A stretch of DNA of 64,000 nt from Solimonas sp. SE-A11 (GCF_030345715.1 NZ_JAUASX010000005.1:124001-188000), one strand, 5' to 3'; shown: positions 37,608-51,909, counted from the stretch's first letter. Translations and numbers: made by a program. Notes: generated by a model not told the origin, from the letters alone.

Positions 37608-38133
37608 GATCTACGCCCTCGATGGACGGGAGCCCCAGTTTAAGGGGGATTGCTGGGTTGCACCCAATGCCACGCTGATCGGTGCGGTAACCTTGGAACA
37701 CAACGCCAGCGTCTGGTTCAACGCCGTGCTGCGTGGCGATTGCGACGAGATTGTGATCGGCGAGAACAGCAACGTGCAGGATGGCTCGGTGCTCCATACC
37801 GATCCCGGCATCCGCCTCACCATCGGCCGTGACTGCACCATCGGCCACCTGGTGATGCTCCACGGCTGCGAGATCGGTGACAACTCGCTGGTCGGCATCG
37901 GCTCGGTGATCCTCAACCGCGTGAAGATCGGGCGCAACAGCATCGTCGGCGCCAAGTCGCTGATCCCGGAAGGCAAGACCTTCCCGGACAACTCGCTGAT
38001 CATGGGTTCGCCGGCCAAGGTAGTGCGCGAGCTTGGCGAGCAGGAGACGGCGTTCCTGAAGCTGCAGGCCCAGCACTACGTGCAGAACGCACAGCGCTAT
38101 AAGGCCAAGCTGCAGTCGGTTAAGAGGGGCTGA
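37606..38133 (+). CDS. Gamma-class carbonic anhydrase family protein (YrdA/PaaY-like)
   Basis: 175 residues of left-handed beta-helix hexapeptide repeats ([LIV]-G-x4 throughout), with the three metal-site histidines in [19 protein letters not shown], as in YrdA/CaiE-like trimers. Family members bind zinc, and some hydrate CO2 weakly. ATG 37606 (MIYALDG) follows GGAAG at good spacing and shares the sequence CATG with the opposite-strand tesA start. Confidence 0.9.
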   Translation: MIYALDGREPQFKGDCWVAPNATLIGAVTLEHNASVWFNAVLRGDCDEIVIGENSNVQDGSVLHTDPGIRLTIGRDCTIGHLVMLHGCEIGDNSLVGIGSVILNRVKIGRNSIVGAKSLIPEGKTFPDNSLIMGSPAKVVRELGEQETAFLKLQAQHYVQNAQRYKAKLQSVKRG

Positions 38134-38153
38134 TCACCGCTGTCCCCTGCGAG

Positions 38154-38651
38154 CTAGTCGCTGCCATCCTTCGGATAGAGGTACTGGCGCAGCTTGCCCA
38201 GTCCCGGGCCGGCATCGCGCCAGTGTTCGATCTCCAGCGCCACCTGCACCACCGCGCAGGTCGGCACCTCGTCGAAGGGGCAGGGTGCCAGCAATCCCGC
38301 GAGCTGGCTGAAACCCGGATTGTGGCCGAACAGCATCACGTGGCGGTCGCAGTCGTCGAGTTGGTTCAGGATCTGCACCAGCGTTGCCGGTGACGCTTCG
38401 TAGATGCGCGGCTGCAGCTGGATTTCCTCGCGTCCCAGGGCGAAGGCGTCGGCGAAGAGGTGCGCGGTGGTGATCGCTCGCAAGGCGGGGCTCGACACCA
38501 GCCGGTCGGGGATGCCCAGCAGCCGGCGCGCGCGCTGTGCCATCGCTGGCGCATCGCGACGCCCGCGTTCATTCAGCGGGCGCTCGAAGTCGCTCAACTC
38601 CTCGTAGTCCCAGGAGGACTTGGCGTGACGCACCAGGCTCAGCAGTCGCAT
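38154..38651 (-). CDS. sixA: SixA-type histidine phosphatase
   Basis: 165 residues of the histidine-phosphatase (phosphoglycerate mutase-like) fold: catalytic LVRHAKSSW, SSPALRAITTAHLFADAF, and FGHNPGF, matching the short SixA group that removes phosphate from phosphohistidine proteins such as HPt domains or PTS-Ntr. ATG 38651 has GAGGAAGAA directly upstream; an in-frame start 27 bases earlier lacks one. Convergent with the carbonic anhydrase-like gene. Substrate here is unknown. Confidence 0.85.
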   Translation of the reverse strand: MRLLSLVRHAKSSWDYEELSDFERPLNERGRRDAPAMAQRARRLLGIPDRLVSSPALRAITTAHLFADAFALGREEIQLQPRIYEASPATLVQILNQLDDCDRHVMLFGHNPGFSQLAGLLAPCPFDEVPTCAVVQVALEIEHWRDAGPGLGKLRQYLYPKDGSD

Positions 38652-38720
38652 TTCTTCCTCTAGGGGTTCGGCGGCCATCGCAAGCGTATCGCAAGCAGGT
38701 GTTGGTGCGTCACCGTATTC

Positions 38721-39434
38721 CTACGAGGAGCTTGTGCTCAGGTAGATATCGAAGCGCGCCTGCGTGCCGCGTTGCTCCAGCGAAGGCTTGCGGGCGGCCA
38801 TCCAGGGGGCGTTCAGCGGCCGCTTCACCGCCACGCGCAGGCGCGCCGCCTGCAGCGCCGGCTCCAGCAGGGCGTCGGCATCCTCGTCGGCGCCGGCCAG
38901 GTCGCGGAAGATCTGCATCTCCTTCTGCGGCAGCGCGGTCTTGCCGCTGTGCGGGTACATCGGGTCCAGGTAGACGCTGTCCCAGCGGCCCTCGCCCAGA
39001 ACCAGCGCTGCGTTGCCGCGGCGCAGTTCGATACGTGCCGCTATCGGCGCTAGCGCCGGGTCGGCCAGCGCGCGCCGGTGTGCGTCGGCCAGCAGGTCGG
39101 CGATCTGCGGCTGGCGCTCCACCAGCGTCACGCGGGCACCCAGTGACGCCAGCGTGAAGGCGTCGCGGCCCAGGCCGCCGGTGGCATCCAGGATGTCCAG
39201 TTCGGGCCGCTTGGCCAGGCCCAGCGCGCGGGCCAGCAGTTGCTTGCGTCCGCCGGCGATGCGCCGGCGCTGTTCGCTGCTGCCCCAGTCGATCCAGATC
39301 GCGCCGTAGTCCGGGCGATGCAGCGCGCGCAGTTCCAGGCGTCCCTGGTTCTCCTGCAGCGCAAACGAAAAACCCCGGGCATCGCTGCCCAGGGCTTGTT
39401 CGGCACCGATCGCGGGATCAGAGCTTGGAGGCAT
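38721..39434 (-). CDS. rsmJ: 16S rRNA (guanine1516-N2)-methyltransferase RsmJ
   Basis: 237 residues. SAM motif I DATGGLGRDAFTLASLGA, motif II LVERQPQIADLL, catalytic-type VYLDPMYPH and the late KRPLNAPWMA are the RsmJ family pattern. It starts inside the 3' end of the SCP2 gene (17-base overlap, same strand). The predicted start lacks a clear ribosome site, so reinitiation from the upstream gene is likely. Confidence 0.92.
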   Translation of the reverse strand: MPPSSDPAIGAEQALGSDARGFSFALQENQGRLELRALHRPDYGAIWIDWGSSEQRRRIAGGRKQLLARALGLAKRPELDILDATGGLGRDAFTLASLGARVTLVERQPQIADLLADAHRRALADPALAPIAARIELRRGNAALVLGEGRWDSVYLDPMYPHSGKTALPQKEMQIFRDLAGADEDADALLEPALQAARLRVAVKRPLNAPWMAARKPSLEQRGTQARFDIYLSTSSS

Positions 39435-39732
39435 CGAAGAAGCTGGCCATGCGCTGCGCCAGCATCAGGTCGCCGTCGACCTGCAGCTTGCCGGTCATGA
39501 AAGCGGTCATGCCGTTGAGCTCGCCCTTCATCAGCGCGATCAGGTCGTCGTCTTCCATGGTGATGGTCAGGTCGGCGGTGCCGGCGGTGCCGTCGTTGAC
39601 CGCGCAGGTGCCGTTGTTGATCACGACATTGACCGGCTTGGAGCAGACGAAGTTGATCGTGCAGTTGGTGCCCGAGGCTTCGGCGGCGTTGAACGCGGAC
39701 GGCAGCTTCTTCAGGAAGTCGGCGGCGGACAT
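39418..39732 (-). CDS. SCP2 sterol-binding domain protein
   Basis: 104 residues forming a single SCP-2 lipid-binding domain: MSAADFLKKLPSAFN, the beta stretch TADLTITMEDDDLIALMKGELNGMTAFMTGKLQVDGD and the closing helix MLAQRMASFFDA. Such stand-alone domains bind fatty acyl or sterol-like ligands in the cytoplasm. ATG 39732 is chosen; the longer frame upstream has no domain match. It precedes rsmJ and follows two thioesterase genes on the same strand. Confidence 0.9.
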   Translation of the reverse strand: MSAADFLKKLPSAFNAAEASGTNCTINFVCSKPVNVVINNGTCAVNDGTAGTADLTITMEDDDLIALMKGELNGMTAFMTGKLQVDGDLMLAQRMASFFDASKL

Positions 39733-39828
39733 GGTGTTCTCCAGAGTGTGGTAATTGTAAGGCCCCGGATCGTAAACCCGGCGCGCCGGTCTGGCAATTT
39801 CAGATCGTGCGGCAAGGGACAAGGCGCA

Positions 39829-40089
39829 TTACTGCCCCGGTTCCAGGCTGCCCGACAAGTGTTTCAGGAGTCTTTCGGCCAGGGCATCGTCCAGCAGGAC
39901 GATGTTGACGCTGTTGCGATAGACCCGGTCCTGCGTACGCAGTTCACCAATGAGTGTGTCGTCGCGCCCCGGCCACAGCAGCAGGAAGTCCTGTCCCTCG
40001 CGCAGGCCGGGCTCCAGCCGCTTGAAGGCGCGGAAGGCGGCGCCCTTGGCCTGCCCGGTGGCCTCATCCAGCTCGCGGAAAGTCTTCAA
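39829..40089 (-). CDS. Small conserved hypothetical protein, 86 aa
   Basis: Starts at TTG 40089 (MKTFRELDEATGQAKGAAFRAFKRL), 7 bases after the upstream thioesterase stop. Soluble, with a helical N-terminal half and VNIVLLDDALAERLLKHL at the C-terminus. No named family. A rare TTG start and a weak ribosome site are the cautions; the position in a tight - strand operon supports it. Confidence 0.6.
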   Translation of the reverse strand: MKTFRELDEATGQAKGAAFRAFKRLEPGLREGQDFLLLWPGRDDTLIGELRTQDRVYRNSVNIVLLDDALAERLLKHLSGSLEPGQ

Positions 40090-40096
40090 GCGGGTT

Positions 40097-40567
40097 TCAG
40101 TCCGGCGTCATCAGCAGGAAATGCGCGCGGGCAACCGCCACCGGACGCTCCTGCGACTTCTGCCAGCAGCGGATCGTGGCCTGTGCCACGCGGCTGCCCA
40201 TGCGGCCGATCTCGCAGTCGGCGTACAGCTCCTCGGTGCGCGCCGGCAGCAGGTAGTCAATCGAGAAGTCGATGCTCTTGGGTACGCGCGCAGTATCCAG
40301 TTGGTAGAGCAGGTGCAGCACCGCGGCATTTTCCATGAAGGCCGCGGTGATGCCGCCGTGCAGGGCCGGCAGGCGTGGGTTGCCGATCAGATTCTCCCGG
40401 AAGGGCAGGGTCGCGCGCGGCTTGCCCTCGTGCAGCGACAACTGCACGCCCAGGTACTTCGCATAGGGAACCGTGGCGACCAGCACCGAGAAATCTCCGC
40501 TTTCGCGGGCCAGGCGGCGGGCCTCGCCGAAGGGATCGGCCGCGGATTCGATCAGTGGTTCGCTCAT
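40097..40567 (-). CDS. PaaI-family thioesterase (hotdog fold), second of a pair
   Basis: 156 residues with hotdog features: YLGVQLSLHEGKPRATLPF, NPRLPALHGGITAAFMENAAV (the conserved H-G-G motif with the hotdog helix), FSIDYLLPART and ATIRCWQKS. It hydrolyses acyl-CoA thioesters of unknown chain. ATG 40567 overlaps the stop of the other thioesterase (ATGA), so the pair is coupled and may form a heteromer. Confidence 0.87.
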   Translation of the reverse strand: MSEPLIESAADPFGEARRLARESGDFSVLVATVPYAKYLGVQLSLHEGKPRATLPFRENLIGNPRLPALHGGITAAFMENAAVLHLLYQLDTARVPKSIDFSIDYLLPARTEELYADCEIGRMGSRVAQATIRCWQKSQERPVAVARAHFLLMTPD

Positions 40568-41019
40568 GTGCGGGCCTCCGGCTTCCAGGGCTTGCCGGTC
40601 GACGAGCGCATGAACGCCGATTGGCTGATCGCCACCGGCTGCTCGCGGTCGTCCTGCCAGACCGTGGCGCGCACGAAGGCGATGTGCGTCGTCATGCGGA
40701 AGCACTCGGCGCGGCAGTACAGGTCCTTGTCGCGCAGGGCCGGGCGCAGGTAGTCCATGCGCAGGTCCAGCGTGGCGATGGTCTCCGGCACCGGCGTCGC
40801 GGCCAATACGGCCAGGCCACAGCTGCTGTCCACCAGCACGGTGATGGGGCCGGTGTGCAGCACGCCGCGGATCGGGTCGCCGACCCATTCCTCGCGGAAG
40901 GGCAAGCACAGTTCCACGCCCTCCGGCGAGCCCCGGACCAGGCTTAGCCCGCACTCGCGCATGTGCGGGATGTAGCCCAGGAAGGCGGCCGCGATGGTTT
41001 CCAGGTTGGGGGTGGTCAT
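40564..41019 (-). CDS. PaaI-family thioesterase (hotdog fold), first of a pair
   Basis: 151 residues: YIPHMRECGLSLVRGSPEGVELCLPF, GDPIRGVLHTGPITVLVDSSCG (hotdog helix; H-T-G in place of H-G-G), DLRMDYLRPALRDKDLY and the closing beta strands. The partner gene directly downstream carries the canonical H-G-G. Start ATG 41019, 58 bases divergent from the NUDIX gene. Likely acts on aromatic or medium-chain acyl-CoA; unproven. Confidence 0.87.
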   Translation of the reverse strand: MTTPNLETIAAAFLGYIPHMRECGLSLVRGSPEGVELCLPFREEWVGDPIRGVLHTGPITVLVDSSCGLAVLAATPVPETIATLDLRMDYLRPALRDKDLYCRAECFRMTTHIAFVRATVWQDDREQPVAISQSAFMRSSTGKPWKPEART

Positions 41020-41077
41020 GCCGTAAGTGTAGGTGAAGGGGGTAAACTCGCGAACAGAAATCGATACTCCGGTAATC

Positions 41078-41710
41078 ATGATGACCGACTGGGAGCCGCG
41101 CCTGCGCCGCGCGCTGGCCGACACGTCCGAGCAGCCGCCGCGGCCGATGTCGCGCCTGGAACTGCCACTGAACATGGACAAGCTGCTGCTGACGCCGGCG
41201 CTGCTGAAATCGCTGCGCCCGGCCGCCGTGCTGGCGCCGGTGATCCGGCGCCAGCACGGCCTGACCATGATGCTCACGGTGCGCTCCGACCGCCTGCGCT
41301 CGCACAAGGGGCAGATCAGCTTCCCCGGCGGGCGCCGTGACGAGGGCGATGCCAGCGCCGCCGCCAACGCCCTGCGCGAGGCCGAGGAGGAAGTGGGCCT
41401 GCCGCCGGCCAGCGTCGAGGTGCTGGGCTACCTGGACGACTACCCGACCATGACCCGCTACCTGGTGACCCCGGTGGTCGGCATCGTCAGCGGCGAGCCC
41501 GAAATCCGGCCCTGCGAGGACGAGGTAGCGGAGGTGTTCGAGGCGCCGCTGGACTTCGTGCTGGACCTGCGCAATTTCGAACACAAGCTGCTGTCCCGCG
41601 AGGGGCTCAATGTGCCGTTCTTCGAGCTCAACTTTGGTCGCCACCGCATCTGGGGCGCCACTGCCGGCATGCTGTGGAACCTGGCCAACAAGGTGGCGGA
41701 GACGGCATGA
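41078..41710 (+). CDS. nudL: NUDIX hydrolase, CoA pyrophosphatase type (NudL)
   Basis: 210 residues. UPF0035 signature before the Nudix box (LLTPALLKSLRPAAVLAPVI) and the box itself, ISFPGGRRDEGDASAAANALREAEEEVGL, with the REAEEE metal ligands. This group cleaves CoA to 3',5'-ADP and phosphopantetheine. Two successive ATGs (41078, 41081) are possible; an earlier start at 41033 lies in the promoter region. The stop overlaps the mazG start (ATGA). Confidence 0.88.
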   Translation: MMTDWEPRLRRALADTSEQPPRPMSRLELPLNMDKLLLTPALLKSLRPAAVLAPVIRRQHGLTMMLTVRSDRLRSHKGQISFPGGRRDEGDASAAANALREAEEEVGLPPASVEVLGYLDDYPTMTRYLVTPVVGIVSGEPEIRPCEDEVAEVFEAPLDFVLDLRNFEHKLLSREGLNVPFFELNFGRHRIWGATAGMLWNLANKVAETA

Positions 41711-42084
41711 GCGCAAATCCCTTGAGCGAGGCCCTGCGCCTGCAGCTGGAGGCCGCCGAACTGGGATTCGATTGGCGCCACCTCGACGAGCTCTGGGACA
41801 AGCTGGCCGAGGAGGTCGGCGAGCTGAAGGAGGCGGCGGGGCAGGGGCGCGACCGCTCCGAGGACGAGCTCGGCGACCTGCTGTTCATGGCCGTGAACCT
41901 GGCACGTCACCTGGGCGTGGATGCCGAGCGCGCCCTTGCGCGTACCAATGCCAAGTTCGAGCGCCGCTTCGGCCACGTGCTGAAGCACCTGGCGGAGCTG
42001 CCGCCGCCTGGCGACCCGCGCCGGCTCGACGAGATGGAAAAATACTGGCAGCAGGCCAAGCAGGCGGAACGGGCGAAAGGCTAA
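41707..42084 (+). CDS. mazG: Single-domain MazG nucleotide pyrophosphohydrolase
   Basis: 125 residues, about half of the usual MazG (260-280). It matches the C-terminal MazG domain: EALRLQLEAAELGFDWRHLD, metal-binding EEVGELKEAAG, then RSEDELGDLLFMAVNLARHLGVDAERALARTNAKFERRF. The N-terminal domain is absent, and the start overlaps the NUDIX stop (ATGA), so it is a genuine short form rather than a truncated start. Probably removes (d)NTPs or ppGpp-like nucleotides. dapB follows after 35 bases. Confidence 0.9.
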   Translation: MSANPLSEALRLQLEAAELGFDWRHLDELWDKLAEEVGELKEAAGQGRDRSEDELGDLLFMAVNLARHLGVDAERALARTNAKFERRFGHVLKHLAELPPPGDPRRLDEMEKYWQQAKQAERAKG

Positions 42085-42119
42085 AATAGCGGCCCGTTTT
42101 TGAACCCGTTGCCGTTGCC

Positions 42120-42929
42120 ATGACCCAGTCCCCCGTTCGCATTGCCGTCCTCGGCGCCAGTGGCCGCATGGGCCGCGCCGTGATCCAGGCCACCGACGCC
42201 TCGTCGCGGGCGAAGCTGGGTGCCGCGCTGGAGCGCGAGGGTTGCCCCGAGGCCGGGCAGGATGCCGGCCAGCTCGCCGGGTTGGCCGCCAACGGCGTCA
42301 AGATCGTGACCCAGCCGGCCCAGGTCGTGTCCGACTTCGACGTGCTGATCGACTTCACCCGCCCGGAAGCCACCGTGGCGCTGCTGCCGTTCTGCATCGA
42401 GCACGGCAAGGCCGTGGTGATCGGCACCACCGGCTTCACTCCGGAGCAGCAGGCCGCGGTGGATGCCGCCGCCCGGCGCATCCCGGTGCTCAAGGCCGGC
42501 AACTTCAGTATCGGCGTCAACCTCTGCCTGAAGCTGCTGGAGGATGCCGCCCGCGTGCTGGCCGAGGACTTCGACATCGAGGTGGTGGAAGCCCATCACC
42601 GCCACAAGGTGGATGCCCCCAGTGGTACCGCCCTGATGATGGGCGAGGCCGCCGCCCGCGGCGCCGGCCGCGATCTCAAGGACTGCGCGGTCTACGAGCG
42701 CTACGGCCACACCGGCGCGCGTGACCGCAACACCATCGGCTTCTCCACCGTGCGCGGTGGCGACGTGGTCGGTGACCACACGGTGATGTTCCTGGGCGAA
42801 GGCGAGCGCGTGGAGATCAGCCACAAGGCCAGTTCGCGGGCCATTTTCGCCAAGGGCGCGGTGCATGCCGCCAGCTGGCTGGCCGGCCGCCAGCCGGGTC
42901 TCTATTCGATGCGGGATGTCCTCGCCTGA
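42120..42929 (+). CDS. dapB: 4-hydroxy-tetrahydrodipicolinate reductase
   Basis: Lysine/diaminopimelate pathway. 269 residues: N-terminal NAD(P) motif [33 protein letters not shown], catalytic [16 protein letters not shown], and C-terminal [10 protein letters not shown]-like [23 protein letters not shown] -10-like box at 42081-42086 overlaps the mazG stop. Its 3' end overlaps the radical SAM gene by 14 bases. dapB upstream of carA is the usual pseudomonad order. Confidence 0.95.
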   Translation: MTQSPVRIAVLGASGRMGRAVIQATDASSRAKLGAALEREGCPEAGQDAGQLAGLAANGVKIVTQPAQVVSDFDVLIDFTRPEATVALLPFCIEHGKAVVIGTTGFTPEQQAAVDAAARRIPVLKAGNFSIGVNLCLKLLEDAARVLAEDFDIEVVEAHHRHKVDAPSGTALMMGEAAARGAGRDLKDCAVYERYGHTGARDRNTIGFSTVRGGDVVGDHTVMFLGEGERVEISHKASSRAIFAKGAVHAASWLAGRQPGLYSMRDVLA

Positions 42930-44016
42930 GCAGCCCCCTCAGGGGATAAAGGGTCGCGGAGCGGCTTCCAATCCGGAAGGTCGCTTCGAATCGCGTGCCC
43001 GCGAGGATTTCGACGACGGCTGGTTGCTGGATGAACCGGAGACCCCGCGCCCGGACACCATCGTCACGGCGGAAGCCTCCAAGAGCATCATCACCCGCAA
43101 CCAGTCGCCGGACATCGGCTTCGAGCAGTCGATCAATCCCTACCGCGGCTGCGAGCACGGCTGCATCTACTGCTACGCCCGCCCGGCGCATGCCTACCTG
43201 AACCTGTCGCCGGGCCTGGATTTCGAGACCCGGCTGTTCTACAAGCCGGACGCGGCCAGGCTGCTCGAGGAGGAACTGCGCAAGCCCGGCTACCGCTGCT
43301 CGCCGATCGCGCTGGGCTCCAACACCGACCCCTACCAGCCGGTGGAGCGGGAATATAGGGTCATGCGCTCGATCCTGGAGGTGCTGCAGCGCTGCCGGCA
43401 CCCCCTGACCATCGTCACCAAGGGCGCCGCCCTGATCGAGCGCGACATTCCGCTGCTAGCGGACATGGCCAGGGACAACCTGGTGGAGGTGGCCATTTCC
43501 ATCACCAGCCTGCAGCCGGAGCTGAAACGGGCCCTGGAGCCGCGGACGGCCGGCCCCCAGGCCCGCTTGCGGATCGTCCGCCAGTTGGCCAACGCCGGCA
43601 TCCCGGTAATGGTGCTGGTGGCCCCGGTGATCCCCTTCGTCAACGACGCCGAGATCGAGCAGATCCTGCAGGCCTCCCATGAGGCCGGTGCGCGCGAAGC
43701 CTCCTACATCATGCTGCGGCTGCCGCACGAGGTGAAAGGCCTGTTCCGGGAGTGGCTGCAGGTCCACCACCCGCAGCGGGCGGAGCACGTCATGAGCCTG
43801 GTGCAGCAGATGCGCGGCGGCAAGGACAACGACCCGCGCTTCGGCAAGCGCATGACCGGGGAGGGGGAGTACGCCCAGGTCATCGCCCAGCGCTTCAAGG
43901 TCGCCGCGGCCCGGCTGGGGCTGGGCCGGGGGCGCCGGCTGAAGCTCGATACGGCGCTGTTCCGACCACCGCCACCACCGCCGCCCGACAAGGGCCAGAT
44001 GGGCTTCGGCTTCTGA
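42916..44016 (+). CDS. PA0069-family radical SAM protein (SPL-like)
   Basis: 366 residues. Radical SAM cluster C79-x3-C83-x2-C86 in [14 protein letters not shown], then [24 protein letters not shown] and [19 protein letters not shown], which characterise the PA0069/spore-photoproduct-lyase-like group. Reaction unknown (DNA-repair-like chemistry has been suggested for relatives). The C-terminus ends in a polyproline run and [12 protein letters not shown] 42916 (MSSPEQPPQ) is chosen; it overlaps dapB. It separates dapB from carA. Confidence 0.87.
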   Translation: MSSPEQPPQGIKGRGAASNPEGRFESRAREDFDDGWLLDEPETPRPDTIVTAEASKSIITRNQSPDIGFEQSINPYRGCEHGCIYCYARPAHAYLNLSPGLDFETRLFYKPDAARLLEEELRKPGYRCSPIALGSNTDPYQPVEREYRVMRSILEVLQRCRHPLTIVTKGAALIERDIPLLADMARDNLVEVAISITSLQPELKRALEPRTAGPQARLRIVRQLANAGIPVMVLVAPVIPFVNDAEIEQILQASHEAGAREASYIMLRLPHEVKGLFREWLQVHHPQRAEHVMSLVQQMRGGKDNDPRFGKRMTGEGEYAQVIAQRFKVAAARLGLGRGRRLKLDTALFRPPPPPPPDKGQMGFGF

Positions 44017-44099
44017 AGGGGGCGGCGTTGCGTTTTCACCGAAAGTTCGATGGCCCGGCGGACCTTTAAATTATTTTCACCTGAAAAGCTGAAAAGCCA

Positions 44100-44128
44100 T
44101 GGACGTTGTGCACTGCACACACTAGAAT
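44100..44128 (+). promoter_or_regulatory. Probable carAB promoter
   Basis: TGGACG (44100-44105), 17-base spacer, TAGAAT (44123-44128), in the 182-base gap before carA. The upstream stretch 44060-44100 is AT-rich and could hold regulator sites; no ArgR box is claimed. Confidence 0.5.
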
Positions 44129-44144
44129 TCGCGCCTAATCCACG

Positions 44145-44168
44145 ACGGGGGCCAAAAGCCCCCGTTTT
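44145..44168 (+). terminator. Attenuator-like hairpin in the carA leader
   Basis: ACGGGGGC (44145-44152), 5-base loop CAAAA, GCCCCCGT (44158-44165), then TTT; 30 bases before the carA ATG and just after the proposed transcription start. It could terminate readthrough from upstream or serve as a regulated attenuator. Confidence 0.65.
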
Positions 44169-44198
44169 AGTGTCCGTCCCAAGGATTAGGCCAGCTCT

Positions 44199-45329
44199 AT
44201 GACCCCTTCCAAACCGGCTCTGCTCGCACTCGCTGACGGATCTGTTTTTCACGGTATCTCCATCGGCGTTGACGGGCAGACCGTTGGCGAAGTGGTTTTC
44301 AATACCGCAATGACGGGATATCAGGAAATCCTGACCGATCCCTCATATCGCGAGCAGATCGTCACCCTCACGTACCCCCACATCGGCAACGTCGGCACCA
44401 ACGACGAGGACGCCGAATCGGAGAAGGTACAGCTCGCTGGCCTGGTGCTGCGCGAGGTGCCGCGGCGCCACAGCAACTTCCGCTCGACCCAGGACTTCAG
44501 CGAATACCTGAAGGCCCAGAAGGTCGTCGCCATCGCCGGCATCGATACCCGCCGCCTGACGCGCCTGCTGCGCGACAAGGGCGCCCAGAACGGCTGCATC
44601 CTGGCCGGCCGCAAGATCTCGGAGAAGACCGCGCTCAAGCTGGCGCGCGAGTTCCCGGGTCTCAAGGGCATGGACCTGGCCAAGGTCGTGTCGGTGAGCA
44701 AGTCCTACCCCTGGACCACCGGCTCCTGGGAGTTGGAGAGCAACCGCGAAACCACGCTGAAGAACGAGAAGTTCCACGTCGTGGTCTACGACTTCGGCAT
44801 CAAGCGCAATATCCTGCGCATGCTGGTGGACCGCGGCTGCCGCATCACCGTCGTACCGGCCCAGACCAAGGCCGCCGAGGTGCTCAAGCTCAAGCCTGAT
44901 GGCGTGATGCTGTCCAACGGCCCCGGCGACCCCGAGCCCTGCGACTACGCCATCGCCGCCTCGCGCGAGTTCATTGCCAGGAAGCTGCCGCTGTTCGGTA
45001 TCTGCCTGGGCCACCAGATCCTGGGCCTGGCCGCCGGCGCCAAGACGCTGAAGATGAAGTTCGGCCATCACGGCGCCAACCACCCGGTGCAGGACCTGGA
45101 GGACGGCACGGTGATGATCACTAGCCAGAACCACGGCTTCGCGGTGGACGAGGCCACGCTGCCGGCCAACGTCGTCGCCACGCACCGCTCGCTGTTCGAC
45201 GGCTCGCTGCAGGGCATCCGCCTGACCGACGCCCCGGCCTTCAGCTTCCAGGGCCACCCCGAAGCCAGCCCCGGCCCGCATGACGTCAGCGTCCTGTTCG
45301 ACCGCTTCATCAAGATGATGGCCGCCTGA
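44199..45329 (+). CDS. carA: Carbamoyl-phosphate synthase small subunit
   Basis: Glutamine amidotransferase subunit feeding arginine and pyrimidine synthesis. 376 residues: N-terminal domain ([16 protein letters not shown]…), class I GATase with nucleophile Cys269 in [13 protein letters not shown] and the His/Glu pair in [11 protein letters not shown]. Followed by carB after 18 bases; standard operon. Confidence 0.97.
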   Translation: MTPSKPALLALADGSVFHGISIGVDGQTVGEVVFNTAMTGYQEILTDPSYREQIVTLTYPHIGNVGTNDEDAESEKVQLAGLVLREVPRRHSNFRSTQDFSEYLKAQKVVAIAGIDTRRLTRLLRDKGAQNGCILAGRKISEKTALKLAREFPGLKGMDLAKVVSVSKSYPWTTGSWELESNRETTLKNEKFHVVVYDFGIKRNILRMLVDRGCRITVVPAQTKAAEVLKLKPDGVMLSNGPGDPEPCDYAIAASREFIARKLPLFGICLGHQILGLAAGAKTLKMKFGHHGANHPVQDLEDGTVMITSQNHGFAVDEATLPANVVATHRSLFDGSLQGIRLTDAPAFSFQGHPEASPGPHDVSVLFDRFIKMMAA

Positions 45330-45347
45330 GCCTGCCCGAAGAAAGCC

Positions 45348-48563
<3,216 letters not shown>

Positions 48564-48629
48564 GTCTGAGGACTGTATTCAGGTACCCGGAATTTTGGGG
48601 TATCTTTGATTGAATCCGGACAGAGCCTG

Positions 48630-48664
48630 CCGCCCCGAGGAGGGGCGGTGGGTCTGCTTTTGCT
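48630..48664 (+). terminator. Probable carAB terminator
   Basis: Stem CCGCCCC (48630-48636) / GGGGCGG (48642-48648) with a GAGGA loop, followed by the T-rich GTCTGCTTTTGCTTTT. The T-run is not immediate, so it may be weak. The 133-base gap also holds the greA leader. Confidence 0.5.
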
Positions 48665-48696
48665 TTTGGTAACGTCTTAGAGAAGAGATTCGGAAA

Positions 48697-49173
48697 ATGA
48701 GCATGACCCCGATGACGGCGCGCGGCGCCGAAAAGCTGCAGGAAGAACTCCGCTACCGCAAGAGCGAACTGCGCCCCAAGATCATCGAATCCATCGACGA
48801 GGCCCGCAAGCAGGGTGACCTGCGCGAGAACGCCGAATTCCACGCCGCCCGCGAGCAGCACGGCTTCAACGAGGGTCGCATCCAAGAGATAGAGGGCAAG
48901 CTGTCGATGGCCCAGGTCATCGACGTCACCAAGCTGCCGGCCTCCGGCAAGGTCATCTTCGGCACCACCGTCGACCTGTCCGACGTCGACAGCGGCGACG
49001 AGTTGAAGTACCAGATCGTTGGCGAGGACGAGGCCGACGCCAAGGTGGGCCTGATTTCGCTGAACTCTCCCATCGCCAAGGCCCTGATCGGCAAGAAGGA
49101 AGGCGACATGGTGGCGGTCGCCACCCCGGCCGGCACCCGCGAGTTCGAAATCATCGCGGTGCACTACATCTGA
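48697..49173 (+). CDS. greA: Transcription elongation factor GreA
   Basis: 158 residues of normal length: N-terminal coiled coil inserted in the RNA polymerase secondary channel ([20 protein letters not shown]…[14 protein letters not shown], with the acidic tip Asp-Leu-Arg-Glu-Asn) and the C-terminal FKBP-like globular domain ([12 protein letters not shown]-like [16 protein letters not shown]). Rescues backtracked polymerase. Confidence 0.97.
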   Translation: MSMTPMTARGAEKLQEELRYRKSELRPKIIESIDEARKQGDLRENAEFHAAREQHGFNEGRIQEIEGKLSMAQVIDVTKLPASGKVIFGTTVDLSDVDSGDELKYQIVGEDEADAKVGLISLNSPIAKALIGKKEGDMVAVATPAGTREFEIIAVHYI

Positions 49174-49177
49174 AGAC

Positions 49178-49255
49178 GGGAATCGGGAATGGGGAGTTGG
49201 GAATCGTAGAAGCCAGCTTGCTGTTACGATCCCCGATTCTCGATTCTCGATTCCC
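49178..49255. repeat. Imperfect inverted repeat of GGGAATC units
   Basis: Between greA and rlmE. Left arm has three GGGAAT(C) units, right arm has GATTCTC/GATTCCC units, forming a long imperfect hairpin. This resembles a dispersed intergenic repeat common in Xanthomonad-like genomes. It occupies the spot where the yhbY gene lies in pseudomonads. Confidence 0.7.
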
Positions 49256-49267
49256 GGGCGCAGCCCC

Positions 49268-49894
49268 ATGAGCCAGAAACGCCGTCCCAGTTCCGCCCGC
49301 TGGCTTGCCGAGCACAAGGCCGACCATTACGTCCAGGAGGCCCGCCGGCTGGGCTACCGCTCCCGGGCAGTGTTCAAGCTCCAGGAAATCCAGGAAAAGG
49401 ACCGCATCCTCAAGCAGGGGCAGGTGGTCGTGGACCTGGGCGCCGCCCCCGGCGGCTGGAGCCAGCTGGCCCGTCCCTTGCTGGGCCCCTCGGGCCGCCT
49501 GCTGGCCCTGGACATCCTCGACATGGAGCCGATCGCGGATGTGGAGTTCATCCTGGGCGACTTCCGCGAGGAATCCGTGCTGCACCGGCTGGAGGCCGCG
49601 ATTGGAAGCCGGGCGGTAGACCTTGTTTTGTCGGATATGGCCCCCAACCTGAGTGGAATAGACGCTGCGGACCAGGCCGGGAGCATCCATCTCTGCGAGC
49701 TGGCGCTGGACTTTGCCAAGGCCCACCTGAAACCAAAAGGCGTCCTGCTGGTCAAGATTTTCCAGGGGGAAGGCTTCGATGCCTACCTCGGGGCGATGCG
49801 CAAAGCCTTTGAATCGGTGACGATTCGCAAGCCCAAGGCCTCGCGGCCGCGCAGTAGTGAGGTTTATCTGCTGGCGCGGGGGTACAGGGCGTAG
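49268..49894 (+). CDS. rlmE: 23S rRNA (uridine2552-2'-O)-methyltransferase RlmE (FtsJ)
   Basis: 208 residues. SAM motif [15 protein letters not shown] and catalytic tetrad K37 (VFKLQE), D123 (SDMAPN), K163 (LVKIFQG), E198 ([10 protein letters not shown]). Directly followed by ftsH, the standard order. The leader contains the GGGAATC repeat and no clear ribosome site. Confidence 0.96.
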   Translation: MSQKRRPSSARWLAEHKADHYVQEARRLGYRSRAVFKLQEIQEKDRILKQGQVVVDLGAAPGGWSQLARPLLGPSGRLLALDILDMEPIADVEFILGDFREESVLHRLEAAIGSRAVDLVLSDMAPNLSGIDAADQAGSIHLCELALDFAKAHLKPKGVLLVKIFQGEGFDAYLGAMRKAFESVTIRKPKASRPRSSEVYLLARGYRA

Positions 49895-49945
49895 TAACGT
49901 GCGGTTGAGGCAACCGTTGCGGTAACGGGAATCAAGGATAAAGCT

Positions 49946-51865
<1,920 letters not shown>

Positions 51866-51871
51866 TTTGAC

Positions 51872-51903
51872 GACGGGGCGCGGCGACGCGCCCCGTCTTT
51901 TTG
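51872..51903 (+). terminator. Strong intrinsic terminator after ftsH
   Basis: Perfect 11-bp stem GACGGGGCGCG (51872-51882), GNRA-type loop GCGA, CGCGCCCCGTC (51887-51897), then TTTTTTG. It ends only a few bases before the folP start. Confidence 0.9.
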
Positions 51904-51909
51904 CTTCCC

